A stretch of DNA of 64,000 nucleotides. Origin: an uncultured Flavobacteriales bacterium (GTDB lineage Bacteria; Bacteroidota; Bacteroidia; Flavobacteriales_G; Salibacteraceae). Location: NCBI GenBank assembly GCA_905479105.1, contig CAJQLE010000004.1, forward strand, positions 372,001-436,000, in the 5' to 3' direction. The notes under the pieces are model-generated. The model ran no database searches. It saw only the letters and a list, made by a program, of their open reading frames with translations, and was not told where the DNA came from. Below are positions 1 to 7,786 of this stretch, piece after piece. Position 1 is the stretch's first letter, and the number at the start of each line of letters is the position of its first letter. The position numbers and the translations under genes were made by a program.

Positions 1-1439
1 ACATCCGCAGCATTCAAGATGTTTATGATTGAAGGCGACTTCTGAAAATCTAGTTGATTGGAGTAATTGGCTTGTGTAAATGCCGCAGAAAGCGACATGG
101 CAGTATGCGTATTGCTGGAAATGGCATTACTAAAGATGACGGTATTCGCCAATTTTGATAGGCTGTCTAAGTGAGGTGTTGTCGGTCTTACATATCCATA
201 TTGCGACATGTGAAACTTGCTTTGAGCTTCTCCAATAATAATAAAGTAGACTTCATTGTCTTTCTTTTGAGAAACCTGAAGTTGTCCCTCAAACTCATCA
301 AACGACCGCAGATTTTCTTTAAATAGTTCAAGCTCTTTGGTATAGTCTCCATAACTATCACTGGCTACTGTTATCATTTCAGGGATTTCAAAAATGAAAG
401 TCATGATTACCAATATTGCTGAAACCACAAATGTGGCAGGATTGAGCTTGTTGATTCTCTTTTTTATAAAAGCTAGAGGTATGAACAGAATAGGCAAGGC
501 TAACAGTATAAGCCACCATGCTTTAGGGGAATTGAACTGCAAGTATGAAATGCTTTCTCGAATATCAGTTTGATAAAATCCGAAGTAATCGGTTTGTTCT
601 AATGGTTTACCAAATTCTAGAGTATACAAAACAACGACAAAAGGCAAGGTGCAAGCAAGAAATGATAGTGTGATAAAGAGTGTTTTCAGTCCAAATCTAA
701 TCCACTTGTTTGAGGGGTAAACAACAATGCTGAAAAGGCTTGCAGAAAGTGAGAAGAATAAAATAGACCATAAAAGCTGAGATGCGTTGAAGAGCATATC
801 GTATGCAAAAATGGAATACCAAATCAGGAGAGAACCAATGATCATTGGAATAGAAGCCAACCAAAATCCATTGAAGACAAACCACACGAAAACGATCCAA
901 AATAATATGACATAAAAGACAACCAGCAAGCTATCATAAGGCCTGTGCTCTTTGATTTCTACGTAGCCAATATCTTCTAAAAGAATTGCTCCTTTATTTA
1001 CCTCAACAGAAACAACGTCTCCAGAGTCGATTTCAAGAATCAGTTTTCGAGAATTGCCGGGTTGTGTTTTAAGGTCATTCAGCAATACCAATTGATTGTG
1101 TCGAACTCCAAAAACTACTTCGGCAGAGCCTTCTTCGTCTTGCACAGCCCAATTGGAAACACCAACTTTAAGTTCTATGTTTTTTTCCGTCAAAAAGGTC
1201 CATGAAGCTACTATTGATTCAGCCTCTCCAGGCGTTATATCAAACCTTGTTTCATTACTATCTAAGCTAAAGTGACCTCCATTGCTATCACTTATGCCAA
1301 AGACCTCAACCTTATAATCGACTTGAGAAACACGGGGGTGCGTATACCTGCCTGGCTCTAAGAGAATCAAGCTTATTGCTGACAAAACCACAATTATCCA
1401 CAGCTTTTTGGAGCGCAGAAATGTGGTGATTTGTTTCAT
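1..1439 (-). CDS. phosphoethanolamine transferase-like membrane sulfatase (partial)
   Basis: The reading frame starts at an ATG (1439) and is still open at the left edge, so only the first 479 residues are visible. A first membrane segment (about residues 13-30) is followed by an extracytoplasmic stretch of about 120 residues, then several membrane helices (about 150-345), then the start of an alkaline-phosphatase/sulfatase fold. IIGEAQSKFHMSQYGYVRPT near residue 400 matches the metal-binding start of EptA-type enzymes. SNTHTAMSLS near residue 445 corresponds to their nucleophilic Thr region. Known relatives transfer phosphoethanolamine to lipid A or glycans in the outer leaflet of the inner membrane. 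It follows the 3-dehydratase gene by 12 nt, so it is probably cotranscribed with the sugar genes. The family is fairly sure; the acceptor is unknown. Confidence 0.72.
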   Translation of the reverse strand, partial: MKQITTFLRSKKLWIIVVLSAISLILLEPGRYTHPRVSQVDYKVEVFGISDSNGGHFSLDSNETRFDITPGEAESIVASWTFLTEKNIELKVGVSNWAVQDEEGSAEVVFGVRHNQLVLLNDLKTQPGNSRKLILEIDSGDVVSVEVNKGAILLEDIGYVEIKEHRPYDSLLVVFYVILFWIVFVWFVFNGFWLASIPMIIGSLLIWYSIFAYDMLFNASQLLWSILFFSLSASLFSIVVYPSNKWIRFGLKTLFITLSFLACTLPFVVVLYTLEFGKPLEQTDYFGFYQTDIRESISYLQFNSPKAWWLILLALPILFIPLAFIKKRINKLNPATFVVSAILVIMTFIFEIPEMITVASDSYGDYTKELELFKENLRSFDEFEGQLQVSQKKDNEVYFIIIGEAQSKFHMSQYGYVRPTTPHLDSLSKLANTVIFSNAISSNTHTAMSLSAAFTQANYSNQLDFQKSPSIINILNAAD

Positions 1440-1451
1440 CAACAAATAGGA

Positions 1452-2660
1452 TTAGATAGACGCCATGAATGCGCTTATATTCTCTTTTGTATAATCAATC
1501 ATTTCTCTAGTCAGTCCATGATGACATGCCAATAGCATTCCACCTCGCATGACTTTATCAGATTCTGCATAACCGTCTGATGAGCGCTTGCATTCAACAT
1601 TTTTAAAACCAGGTTGACGAAGGATGTTTCCAGTGAAAACAGTTCGCGTTTGAATGTTACGCTTCTCCAAGAAGATTTGCATCTCTGTTCTTTTAAACGG
1701 AGCGCTGTCTCTGATTGTAAGTGCCAATGCCAACCAACCTGTGCGGCTATTAGGAAGCTGTTTTGGCAAAACGAAATACTCTTCATACTGCTTGAAGAAC
1801 TCGCTCATCTCAGCAAAGTTTTTCTCACGTTCATTTATGTTATGATCCAATTTATTCAATTGAACCACTCCAAACGCTGCTCCCATTTCTGAAGGCTCGA
1901 TGTTGTATCCTGGTTCTGCAAAAATGAATTTGGAGTCGTAAGGAATACCATCGACCTCCACGTTAAATCTGTTTTCAATAGCTTCAGATTCAACAAACAG
2001 AGAGGAGGACCTTCCCCATGATCTCAATAGCTTCCCGCGCTCAAAGTGCTCACTTTCTCTCACAGTGAGCATACCTCCATTTCCTGCGCAATTGATCACA
2101 TGAGATCCGTAAAAACTTGTGATGCTCATGTCTGAAAAAGAGCCAGAGCTTTTTCCGTCAATCGTTCCGCCCAACGTATCTGCAGAATCTTCAATTACGA
2201 TTAGGTTGTGTTTGTCAGCTATGGCTTTCAGTTTTTTCCAATCTGGAAGATTACCGATCAAATTAGGAATCATCAACGCCTTGGTTTTAGGCGTAATCAT
2301 CGCTTCAACTTTGTCAGCATCAATATTGTATGTTCCTTCTTCCGCGTCTACAAAGGCAGGTACAAGCTTGTTTCTCACTAGCGGTGCGACAGTTGTAGAA
2401 AAGGTGAGGGCGGGAGTAATAACCTCGCTTCCTTCTGGTAGGTTCATCAATTCAACAGCCAAATAGTTAGCTGAAGAACCACTGTTGACCATGATACCAT
2501 AAGGTTTGTCAAAGAGCTTCGCGATACGCTCTTCCATTTCACGAACGTTCTTACCCATTTGAGTGCTCGTACGCAGCACGTTTACTACCGCTTCAATTTC
2601 TTCTTCGCCATGCACCGTCATCCCATACGGCACTCTGATCATATCTTTAGTCTCACTCAT
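1452..2660 (-). CDS. PLP/PMP-dependent NDP-4-keto-6-deoxyhexose 3-dehydratase, RfbH/ColD-like
   Basis: This 402-residue protein has the DegT/DnrJ/EryC1/StrS fold: the PLP phosphate loop NSGSSANY (59-66), the cofactor Asp in IEDSAD (about 158), and SFYGSHVINC around 182-191. Where aminotransferases carry the Schiff-base Lys, this protein has His187. That substitution is the signature of RfbH/AscC (E1) and ColD, which remove the C3 hydroxyl of a 4-keto-6-deoxy sugar using PMP. The [2Fe-2S] cysteine cluster of RfbH is absent: the stretch after WGR (215-217) is SSSLFVESEA, and only three Cys occur in the whole protein. Its start overlaps the upstream reductase by 4 nt. A role in CDP-3,6-dideoxyhexose synthesis is inferred from rfbF and rfbG nearby. 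A ColD-like reaction without iron-sulfur is the best guess. Confidence 0.8.
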   Translation of the reverse strand: MSETKDMIRVPYGMTVHGEEEIEAVVNVLRTSTQMGKNVREMEERIAKLFDKPYGIMVNSGSSANYLAVELMNLPEGSEVITPALTFSTTVAPLVRNKLVPAFVDAEEGTYNIDADKVEAMITPKTKALMIPNLIGNLPDWKKLKAIADKHNLIVIEDSADTLGGTIDGKSSGSFSDMSITSFYGSHVINCAGNGGMLTVRESEHFERGKLLRSWGRSSSLFVESEAIENRFNVEVDGIPYDSKFIFAEPGYNIEPSEMGAAFGVVQLNKLDHNINEREKNFAEMSEFFKQYEEYFVLPKQLPNSRTGWLALALTIRDSAPFKRTEMQIFLEKRNIQTRTVFTGNILRQPGFKNVECKRSSDGYAESDKVMRGGMLLACHHGLTREMIDYTKENISAFMASI

Positions 2661-3544
2661 TTTTTATCCTTTTGTTCTTGTAAATAGTCGTCCACATTGC
2701 TCCAACGAAAATGCGGAAATTCTTCATTAAATAATTGCGCACTCATTCCACCGAGCAAAGGACGCCTAGCAGGTGGTGCAAGTTGTTTTGTAGTAACAGG
2801 AATTAACGAAACCTGTTCATGTCCGAAGTAAGTAATTACGCGCTGTGCCAACTGCACTCGGTTTAAATAATCGGTTCCAGCAAAGTGGTATAATCCTTTT
2901 TTGTCTTCACTCAATAACAAATAGATGGCGCGCGCTACGTCAAAAGCGTTGACAGGTGTGGCGTATTGATCAAAAGGAAGCCTTAGCTCCATGGGTTCTT
3001 TCTTACGCATGTTTTCACTCAAGCGAGCGATGAAATTTTTACCTCTGATTTCGTCACCATACACATTGGTGATTCGGCAAATCAAAAAATTGGTGAGGTG
3101 TTCGCGCACATGATCTTCTGCCTTGAGTTTGTGCTTACCATATACGCTTAACGGAAAGGTATCATCTTCTTCCATGTAGAATCCGCGTGTGCCATCAAAA
3201 ACATAGTCGGTGCTGAGGTAAACCAATTTGGCTTTGTATCTCTCTGCTAATTTGGTGGCGTTGTGTGTTGAAACCACCGTTTTTTGGTAGCTTTCATCTA
3301 CATGCTCTTCGCAGTAATCGACCCAAGTGAGCGCTCCACAATGGATGATGACATCCGGTTGAAAGGCATCCAAATCCGCATTATGCGGATCTGAAGGGTC
3401 TAGCGTATTGTAGAAAACAGTGTCTGCTGTTTCGAAGGAAAAATGTGTGCCGAGGCATGTCCAGCCTTGGCTGGTGAAGTAACGCATGCAATTGCCGCCT
3501 ACTAATCCTGAAGCTCCTAAAATCAGTGTTTTCATTGCATGCAA
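2657..3544 (-). CDS. RmlD-like NAD(P)-dependent sugar-nucleotide reductase
   Basis: This is a 295-residue short-chain dehydrogenase of the extended RmlD type. The N-terminal GASGLVGG loop binds NAD(P). The active site is visible as STDYVFDG, with YGKHK as the YxxxK pair. Members of the family reduce the 4-keto group of a deoxysugar nucleotide (dTDP-rhamnose and CDP-ascarylose pathways). The gene ends in a 4-nt overlap with the 3-dehydratase start, so the two should be translationally coupled, and together they could give a 3,6-dideoxyhexose. A second in-frame ATG three codons downstream (3535) gives MKTLILGAS, which is a more typical beginning and may be the real start. Confidence 0.82.
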   Translation of the reverse strand: MHAMKTLILGASGLVGGNCMRYFTSQGWTCLGTHFSFETADTVFYNTLDPSDPHNADLDAFQPDVIIHCGALTWVDYCEEHVDESYQKTVVSTHNATKLAERYKAKLVYLSTDYVFDGTRGFYMEEDDTFPLSVYGKHKLKAEDHVREHLTNFLICRITNVYGDEIRGKNFIARLSENMRKKEPMELRLPFDQYATPVNAFDVARAIYLLLSEDKKGLYHFAGTDYLNRVQLAQRVITYFGHEQVSLIPVTTKQLAPPARRPLLGGMSAQLFNEEFPHFRWSNVDDYLQEQKDKK

Positions 3545-3617
3545 GATTACGCATTATTGAAAATTATAGATCCACTTCAAGCAGCAAGTTTTATGTTGAT
3601 TTTTCATTCTAATGCAT

Positions 3618-3748
3618 GCTAACGGTCCTAGCTATGGCAAGTGCGGGATTTTGAAAACGCTTTCTTGTCCGCCAGACCGAATGTTATTTAATTGCAATAT
3701 CTTCATTTTTAAGCAGTCAACCCGCATTTGCTATAGCCGATGTTGTGC
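3618..3748. repeat. attC-like fold-back repeat (large imperfect hairpin)
   Basis: GCTATGGCAAGTGCGGG at 3631-3647 and CCCGCATTTGCTATAGC at 3721-3737 are complementary in 15 of 17 positions, and both mismatches allow G-T pairs. The arms enclose a loop of about 73 nt. Outside the arms lie GCTAAC (3618-3623) on the left and GTTGTGC (3742-3748) on the right, which resembles the imperfect AAC/GTT ends of integron attC sites. The element contains the last codons of the small membrane-protein gene to its right. Seen directly: the fold-back and its relation to the gene. Inferred: that it is a recombination site rather than only a terminator or a REP-like element. Confidence 0.6.
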
Positions 3749-4321
3749 GGTCGGCTTCCTTTTTTGTATGTTTTTAATTCGTTCAATTTGTATTCTATGA
3801 TTCCGTTGAAGTATTACTGGATAAAAATTCGAGATAAAATTTAATGTTGTCGTCAAAACGGCTATCAAGTAATGTCCTTTTATTAACATTGTCACTACAC
3901 TGAGTTGAATAATTACCAATGCCGCTAGGTGTCCAAATTCAGACTGTCTTGTTTGATAATCTAAGTTCTCTAAGCCTGATTTTGTACCGTCAAAATATTT
4001 CTGTCTATTTTTCTTTTTGCCCCAAAATAGAAGCAATAGAAACCTTTTGAAGTATTCAACCTGTAAGAGTTTGGATAACTTGGATAATAAATCTTTATTC
4101 TTAATGCGATAATAATTTTCGGGCAATAGACGATTCGTCTTGTAGGCGAAACCCATAAATGCAAAAATTCCTGTTATAAATAAATTCAACAGAAAAGATA
4201 GTAACAACTTAATCCAAAGGCTGAATTCAGAAGGTTCCACCAAACAAAGCGTTTTCAATATTTCATAAGACCTAAAGGCTAAGAATATCCCAATTAATGG
4301 GAACAAAATCTTCTTGACCAT
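3731..4321 (-). CDS. small membrane protein of unknown function, in repeat-flanked cassette
   Basis: This 196-residue protein has hydrophobic segments near residues 4-20, 35-60 and 130-165, and is otherwise rich in Lys and Arg. No domain was recognised. The final residues KPTAQHRL and the stop codon are encoded inside the fold-back repeat that ends the cassette. The 10-bp sequence TGTTGTGCGG inside this end (3741-3750) recurs inverted just upstream of the gene (4384-4393). The gene therefore sits between inverted copies of a repeat end, as a single-gene mobile cassette would. It interrupts the deoxysugar cluster and has no functional link to it. The short predicted tail may be only read-through into the repeat. 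Confidence 0.6.
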   Translation of the reverse strand: MVKKILFPLIGIFLAFRSYEILKTLCLVEPSEFSLWIKLLLSFLLNLFITGIFAFMGFAYKTNRLLPENYYRIKNKDLLSKLSKLLQVEYFKRFLLLLFWGKKKNRQKYFDGTKSGLENLDYQTRQSEFGHLAALVIIQLSVVTMLIKGHYLIAVLTTTLNFISNFYPVILQRNHRIQIERIKNIQKRKPTAQHRL

Positions 4322-4379
4322 TTTTTATTTAGAGTAATGTTTCTCACTTATTTGGAATGCTCAAACTTTCAATTTTTTA

Positions 4380-4397
4380 GCTGCCGCACAACAATTG
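4380..4397. repeat. inverted partner of the cassette-end repeat
   Basis: CCGCACAACA at 4384-4393 is the exact reverse complement of TGTTGTGCGG at 3741-3750, and the flanking bases are partly alike. The pair brackets the membrane-protein gene and marks the likely right end of the cassette. Confidence 0.55.
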
Positions 4398-4615
4398 TAA
4401 ATAGTTATAATAACTAATATATTTTCTATTCATCGGAACGTTAAACTCTTGTTATCATTGGTTTACAGGTCAGAAATATCTGTTTAAACCGGTCGAAAAT
4501 TTGCAAATCACCCAATCTCCGTTCTCTCTCAAATCCGCTAGCATTGTGCTAAAATATAAAAGTGCCTTGACAAATGAACGTAAAAGCACTTTCTAATTTA
4601 TTGTCAGCAAGGTGC
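4398..4615. other. intergenic stretch with a relic terminator hairpin
   Basis: No gene is seen. GCACTTT (4586-4592) and AAAGTGC (4558-4564) form a 7-bp stem that, read on the minus strand, is followed by a T-rich run just downstream of the isocitrate dehydrogenase relic. It is probably the old terminator of that gene. Confidence 0.4.
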
Positions 4616-4825
4616 TTAACCAGCAATCAAAGCATTGAGCGTGGCACTTGGGCGCATGCCTTCAGCAATGACTTGGTCATTAGCATGATATTATCCACCA
4701 ATGTTCACCGCATTGCCTTGAACTGAATTGAGCTTGGATAAAACCTTCGTTTCGTTTTCGCTTAATGCTTTTGCAAATGAGGCAAACTCAGCTTTCAAAT
4801 CAGCATAAATTTGTGAATCACAAGA
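4616..4825 (-). pseudogene. relic C-terminus of monomeric NADP-isocitrate dehydrogenase
   Basis: Read on the minus strand, one frame encodes about 70 residues that match the end of monomeric isocitrate dehydrogenase: a SENETKVLSKLNSVQGNAV segment, then NIGG, a TAA stop (4691-4693), then YHANDQV and MRPSATLNALIAG before the terminal TAA (4616-4618). The usual family text is GGYYH, so the internal stop is most simply one substitution in a Tyr codon. The remaining roughly 650 residues are missing; the region upstream is occupied by the thioesterase gene. No start and no catalytic domain remain, so it cannot be functional. The active copy, if any, is outside this window. Confidence 0.75.
4806..4813 (+). 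promoter_or_regulatory. -7 box for the thioesterase gene
   Basis: TAAATTTG fits the Bacteroidota -7 consensus TAnnTTTG and lies 36 nt before the thioesterase ATG. It falls inside the dehydrogenase relic. No clear TTTG -33 element is seen. Confidence 0.35.
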
Positions 4826-4848
4826 AATCATTCCAACACTAAAAAGCC

Positions 4849-5283
4849 ATGAGTAAACTAGATCTCCAAAAATTCAACTTTAGTTATCCCATTCAAATGC
4901 GCTGGAACGATCTGGATGCATTGGGTCATGTGAATAACGCTTTATACGTGAGCTATTTTGAAATAGCACGCGGTGGGTTTATGCAGAGGGCTGTGCCAGA
5001 GTGGGATTGGACCAAACACATGTTTTTGATTGCCAACGTAAATGTTGATTTCAAGAAAGAGCTTTTGTTGACAGCCATTAAGCCACAAATGCTTGTGCGC
5101 ACATCTAAAATTGGCGGAAAAAGTTTTGTTCTCGAATACGCTATGACTTCTCAAAAAGGTGATGAAACCATTTTACACGCCACTGGTAGTACAACTCAAA
5201 TTATGTTCGACACGAAAGCGCGCACAACGATCGAAGTGCCAGATTGGGTTAGGAAGTCATTGGAAAGTTTTGATGGCTTGTAA
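4849..5283 (+). CDS. acyl-CoA thioesterase, 4HBT hotdog family
   Basis: This 144-residue protein has the length and motifs of YbgC/FadM-type 4-hydroxybenzoyl-CoA thioesterases. MRWNDLDALGHVNNALYV near residues 17-35 contains the catalytic Asp and the GHVNN turn, and YFEIARGGF follows. The family hydrolyses acyl-CoA thioesters in the cytoplasm; the substrate cannot be told from sequence. It is the only plus-strand gene in the first 11 kb. It directly abuts the dehydrogenase relic, and its 3' end overlaps the frameshifted cupin frame on the other strand by 88 nt. Confidence 0.85.
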   Translation: MSKLDLQKFNFSYPIQMRWNDLDALGHVNNALYVSYFEIARGGFMQRAVPEWDWTKHMFLIANVNVDFKKELLLTAIKPQMLVRTSKIGGKSFVLEYAMTSQKGDETILHATGSTTQIMFDTKARTTIEVPDWVRKSLESFDGL

Positions 5284-5602
5284 TCTTCAGATTCAAACAA
5301 GATAAGCTCAACGTGTTTTCCTTTTTCGATGAGAACTTTGTGTTTTGAGTTTTCACCTTGACTTATCCATAAGCCATCTCCTTTTTTGTAGGGTTTAATT
5401 ATCCCATTAAAATCGATCTGCATGTGCCTTCTAAAACATATCCAACGTGACCTTTCAAGCACCAATCTTCTTCGACAAAATGCTCGTCAAACCGCAAGAG
5501 TCTCATTCTGAATTTTCCGTCAGAAAAGACCTTTTGAGTTACTCCACTTTTAGGTGTTTCCCATTCTAGTGAGTCAAATTTTATAAGATGTTGTTTCATC
5601 AT
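5196..5602 (-). pseudogene. frameshifted cupin-domain protein
   Basis: The first frame (start 5602) encodes MKQHLIKFDSLEW up to GHVGYVLEGT and then stops early. Shifting the frame at 5424-5425 continues the same cupin strand as MQIDFNGIIKPYKKGDGLW and runs to 5196. Joined text reads GYVLEG-MQIDFNG, a normal cupin motif 1, so a single base appears to have been lost (two bases stand where three are expected). The second half contains the cupin motif 2 region (GDGLWISQGENSKHKV). The 3' end overlaps the thioesterase gene. It is either a young pseudogene or a sequencing error. The function of the parent protein is unknown. Confidence 0.65.
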
Positions 5603-5624
5603 TTACACAATTGGAGATTGAGCC

Positions 5625-6575
5625 TTAAGCTAGCCATATAAGTACAAGAACTAGCACAACAACCACAACAACCATGATTACTGAAATCACAGCTTGGTAG
5701 AAAAATAAAGAGAATAGTTTCAATAATTCATTGAATGATCCATCATTTGAAAGCACCGATGATGTGGTTGCAATCCAATAGGCAACGGTTAAAAACAGAG
5801 CGCCTAAAGCAATTAATGCGGCAATAACCGCCATAGCAAGGATTTCCGCACTAGTAAAAATTATAAAGCCTAGGACGAGTGCGGAAAGCAATAGAAAAAG
5901 TAAACCTCCAATAAATGTAATTTTTGACCAGCGCTTGGCTGTTTTTCGAAACTGTAATACACGCTCTTCCGAAAGAAATTGTGAACCATTTTTTAAAGCC
6001 TGATGCTCTTTAATGTATGCCCGTAATAAAATTATGGAAACAGGCAGCATGTGTGCAGCGATGTAAAACATGACAAATGGTAAAACGGGTACGCTAAATG
6101 ATGCAATCAAGGCTATACCCGCAATTACAAGTGCTAAGGACAAAAAGGCCGATACAGACCACCCTAATATTCTTCTTTTATTGGCTTTATATGGATCTGC
6201 ATCGCCCTGAGGTTCTTCATTATTTTGTGCGATGTTATGTTCCTTTCTGTTTTCAATGTTCTGAAGAAATTGATGCTTGGTTAAGCGCAGATTTTCAAAT
6301 AAATGACTGCCTTTTTTTTCTTCAACTGAAAGCGCAGTAGGATCAGAATTTTTGATTGAACTTATTGAATCACTTTTCTCAATGACAGGAGGTAAATCTG
6401 CACTTAATTGAAAAGTGCTCTCTTGCTTTTTGTGCTTAGCAAGATCCAAATGGAAGCCTTTACGATACTTACGCTTTTGCAGCCAACCATCGGCAACTAC
6501 ATCAGATGATTGCTTACAAGACCCAAGAATGAGTGATGAAAACACAATTGCAATTAATAAATGGGCGGTTTTCAA
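5625..6575 (-). CDS. membrane-anchored lipoprotein with several TM helices, unknown function
   Basis: This 316-residue protein begins with a lipoprotein signal (LILGSC, Cys20). A short motif WLQKRKYRKGFHL, common after the lipobox in Bacteroidota lipoproteins, follows at 31-43. The middle (45-130) is polar. The C-terminal half has about six hydrophobic segments, the last being an almost pure Val/Leu helix. No catalytic motif is visible. A lipobox combined with a polytopic membrane domain is unusual, because sorting to the outer membrane is impossible for such a helix bundle. The gene lies alone between the cupin relic and the DUF4105 gene. Confidence 0.7.
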   Translation of the reverse strand: MKTAHLLIAIVFSSLILGSCKQSSDVVADGWLQKRKYRKGFHLDLAKHKKQESTFQLSADLPPVIEKSDSISSIKNSDPTALSVEEKKGSHLFENLRLTKHQFLQNIENRKEHNIAQNNEEPQGDADPYKANKRRILGWSVSAFLSLALVIAGIALIASFSVPVLPFVMFYIAAHMLPVSIILLRAYIKEHQALKNGSQFLSEERVLQFRKTAKRWSKITFIGGLLFLLLSALVLGFIIFTSAEILAMAVIAALIALGALFLTVAYWIATTSSVLSNDGSFNELLKLFSLFFYQAVISVIMVVVVVVLVLVLIWLA

Positions 6576-6628
6576 TCTGAATCAATTTATTGAGGAAAAA
6601 TGAAAGAATCTTAAGTAAGTTCTATTGC

Positions 6629-7786
6629 CTATTCAACCTTCAAATTGACAAATGCCCTTACAATTCCCGCTAACATGAGTGGAATAACCGCGTAGTGAAG
6701 CATTTGAGGCAAAAATGGAAAAGCTAATAGTGTAAGCACAAGGACAGTTCCGTAGGCAGTCCAATACATCTTCCTGGTTTTGTTGAAGAATAGAAAAGGA
6801 ATTGCCAAAAGATGAGTAGGCCAAGCCCAAAGTATATTGAGGTTGTTTATGGTGCCCGTGTGGTCTGTAATAAACCAAAGAAAGAAAACCAAAGCACCAA
6901 CCGGTCCAATCATCAAAAAGAAGACCACATCTATTGCCTTGTAGAGTTTTTGTTTACGATAGCCTATGGCAGAGATAATGGCTATTAAACCAAATAGCAT
7001 CCAGAACAATGGAATAGGTTCAAACATGGAAAAGGAATAGGTAAGCCCATTGGTTTCAAGTAATGTCTTTTCTTCTTTAATCAACGGTTTTCCATCTATA
7101 GTGGCTGCGTCAAAAGCTTCCATCAATTTGTTTGGAAGAAACATGTATTCGTAACTGTTAGGAATTTTGTCACACGGCATTCCTAATCCTAAGTCAATAC
7201 CGAAATCTCCCCAAGGATGGTAGATAAGGTATTCGTCTATAATGTTTCTAAAGCTCGGGTTGTGCGCTTCTTGAAGGTCCTGAAATGCAATTCTATCTTC
7301 GTCAATACTGATCTCTAGTACATCTCTTAATCTAGAAGAACAATTATCGTAGAAGAAGTCGTAGAGGTATTCTCTGTTTTCGGGTTGATTGTTCCAATCT
7401 AAATAATTGAAAAGGGCTTGTTTTGATGTTGAATCTAAGTTCAAAATCTGCTCTATCATTCCTCGTCCTTCAGACTGATATGATCTAACAAATCCTTTCA
7501 TAGAACTAACGGATAAACTGTAGTTCAATTTGCCCATGACGAAGTTGTAGTAGAAGTCTTCGTTGAACGAAAAAGTACCGTAGTTGAATACTACATCAAT
7601 GTTCTTTTTTGGGTCTGTGACACGCAAAGCGCTATGGCCAAATAATGAATAAAGTTCATCACCAGGACTGCAGGTTAGTAAAGATATTGTTGCTTCGTTT
7701 GAAAGAATTGGCGGATTTAAAGCGGTGGCTTTTATTGAGTATAAAAATATGAAAACCAGTAGTATATATCTCATCACTTTACGCAT
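6629..7786 (-). CDS. DUF4105 (Lnb-type) membrane protein
   Basis: The start chosen, ATG at 7786, gives MRKVMRYILLVFIFLYSIKA, a signal peptide, and overlaps the epimerase stop by 8 nt; a longer frame would run deep into that gene. The mature N-terminal domain contains SLFGHSALRV and FFYDNCSSRLRD, the conserved His and Cys regions of the DUF4105 family. That family includes the lipoprotein N-acyl transferase Lnb domain. The C-terminal part has four hydrophobic segments. The family is common in Bacteroidota. Its overlap with the deoxysugar epimerase suggests cotranscription, but no functional tie is evident. An acyltransferase role is inferred only from the family. Confidence 0.78.
   Translation of the reverse strand: MRKVMRYILLVFIFLYSIKATALNPPILSNEATISLLTCSPGDELYSLFGHSALRVTDPKKNIDVVFNYGTFSFNEDFYYNFVMGKLNYSLSVSSMKGFVRSYQSEGRGMIEQILNLDSTSKQALFNYLDWNNQPENREYLYDFFYDNCSSRLRDVLEISIDEDRIAFQDLQEAHNPSFRNIIDEYLIYHPWGDFGIDLGLGMPCDKIPNSYEYMFLPNKLMEAFDAATIDGKPLIKEEKTLLETNGLTYSFSMFEPIPLFWMLFGLIAIISAIGYRKQKLYKAIDVVFFLMIGPVGALVFFLWFITDHTGTINNLNILWAWPTHLLAIPFLFFNKTRKMYWTAYGTVLVLTLLAFPFLPQMLHYAVIPLMLAGIVRAFVNLKVE

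Noticed and set aside
2119-2466. 115-codon plus-strand frame inside the 3-dehydratase gene
   Set aside because: It is antisense to a well-recognised enzyme, has no known motif and no promoter, so it is a shadow frame.
3612-3800. 62-codon plus-strand frame across the fold-back repeat
   Set aside because: It is built from both hairpin arms and runs into the cassette gene; it has no protein character.
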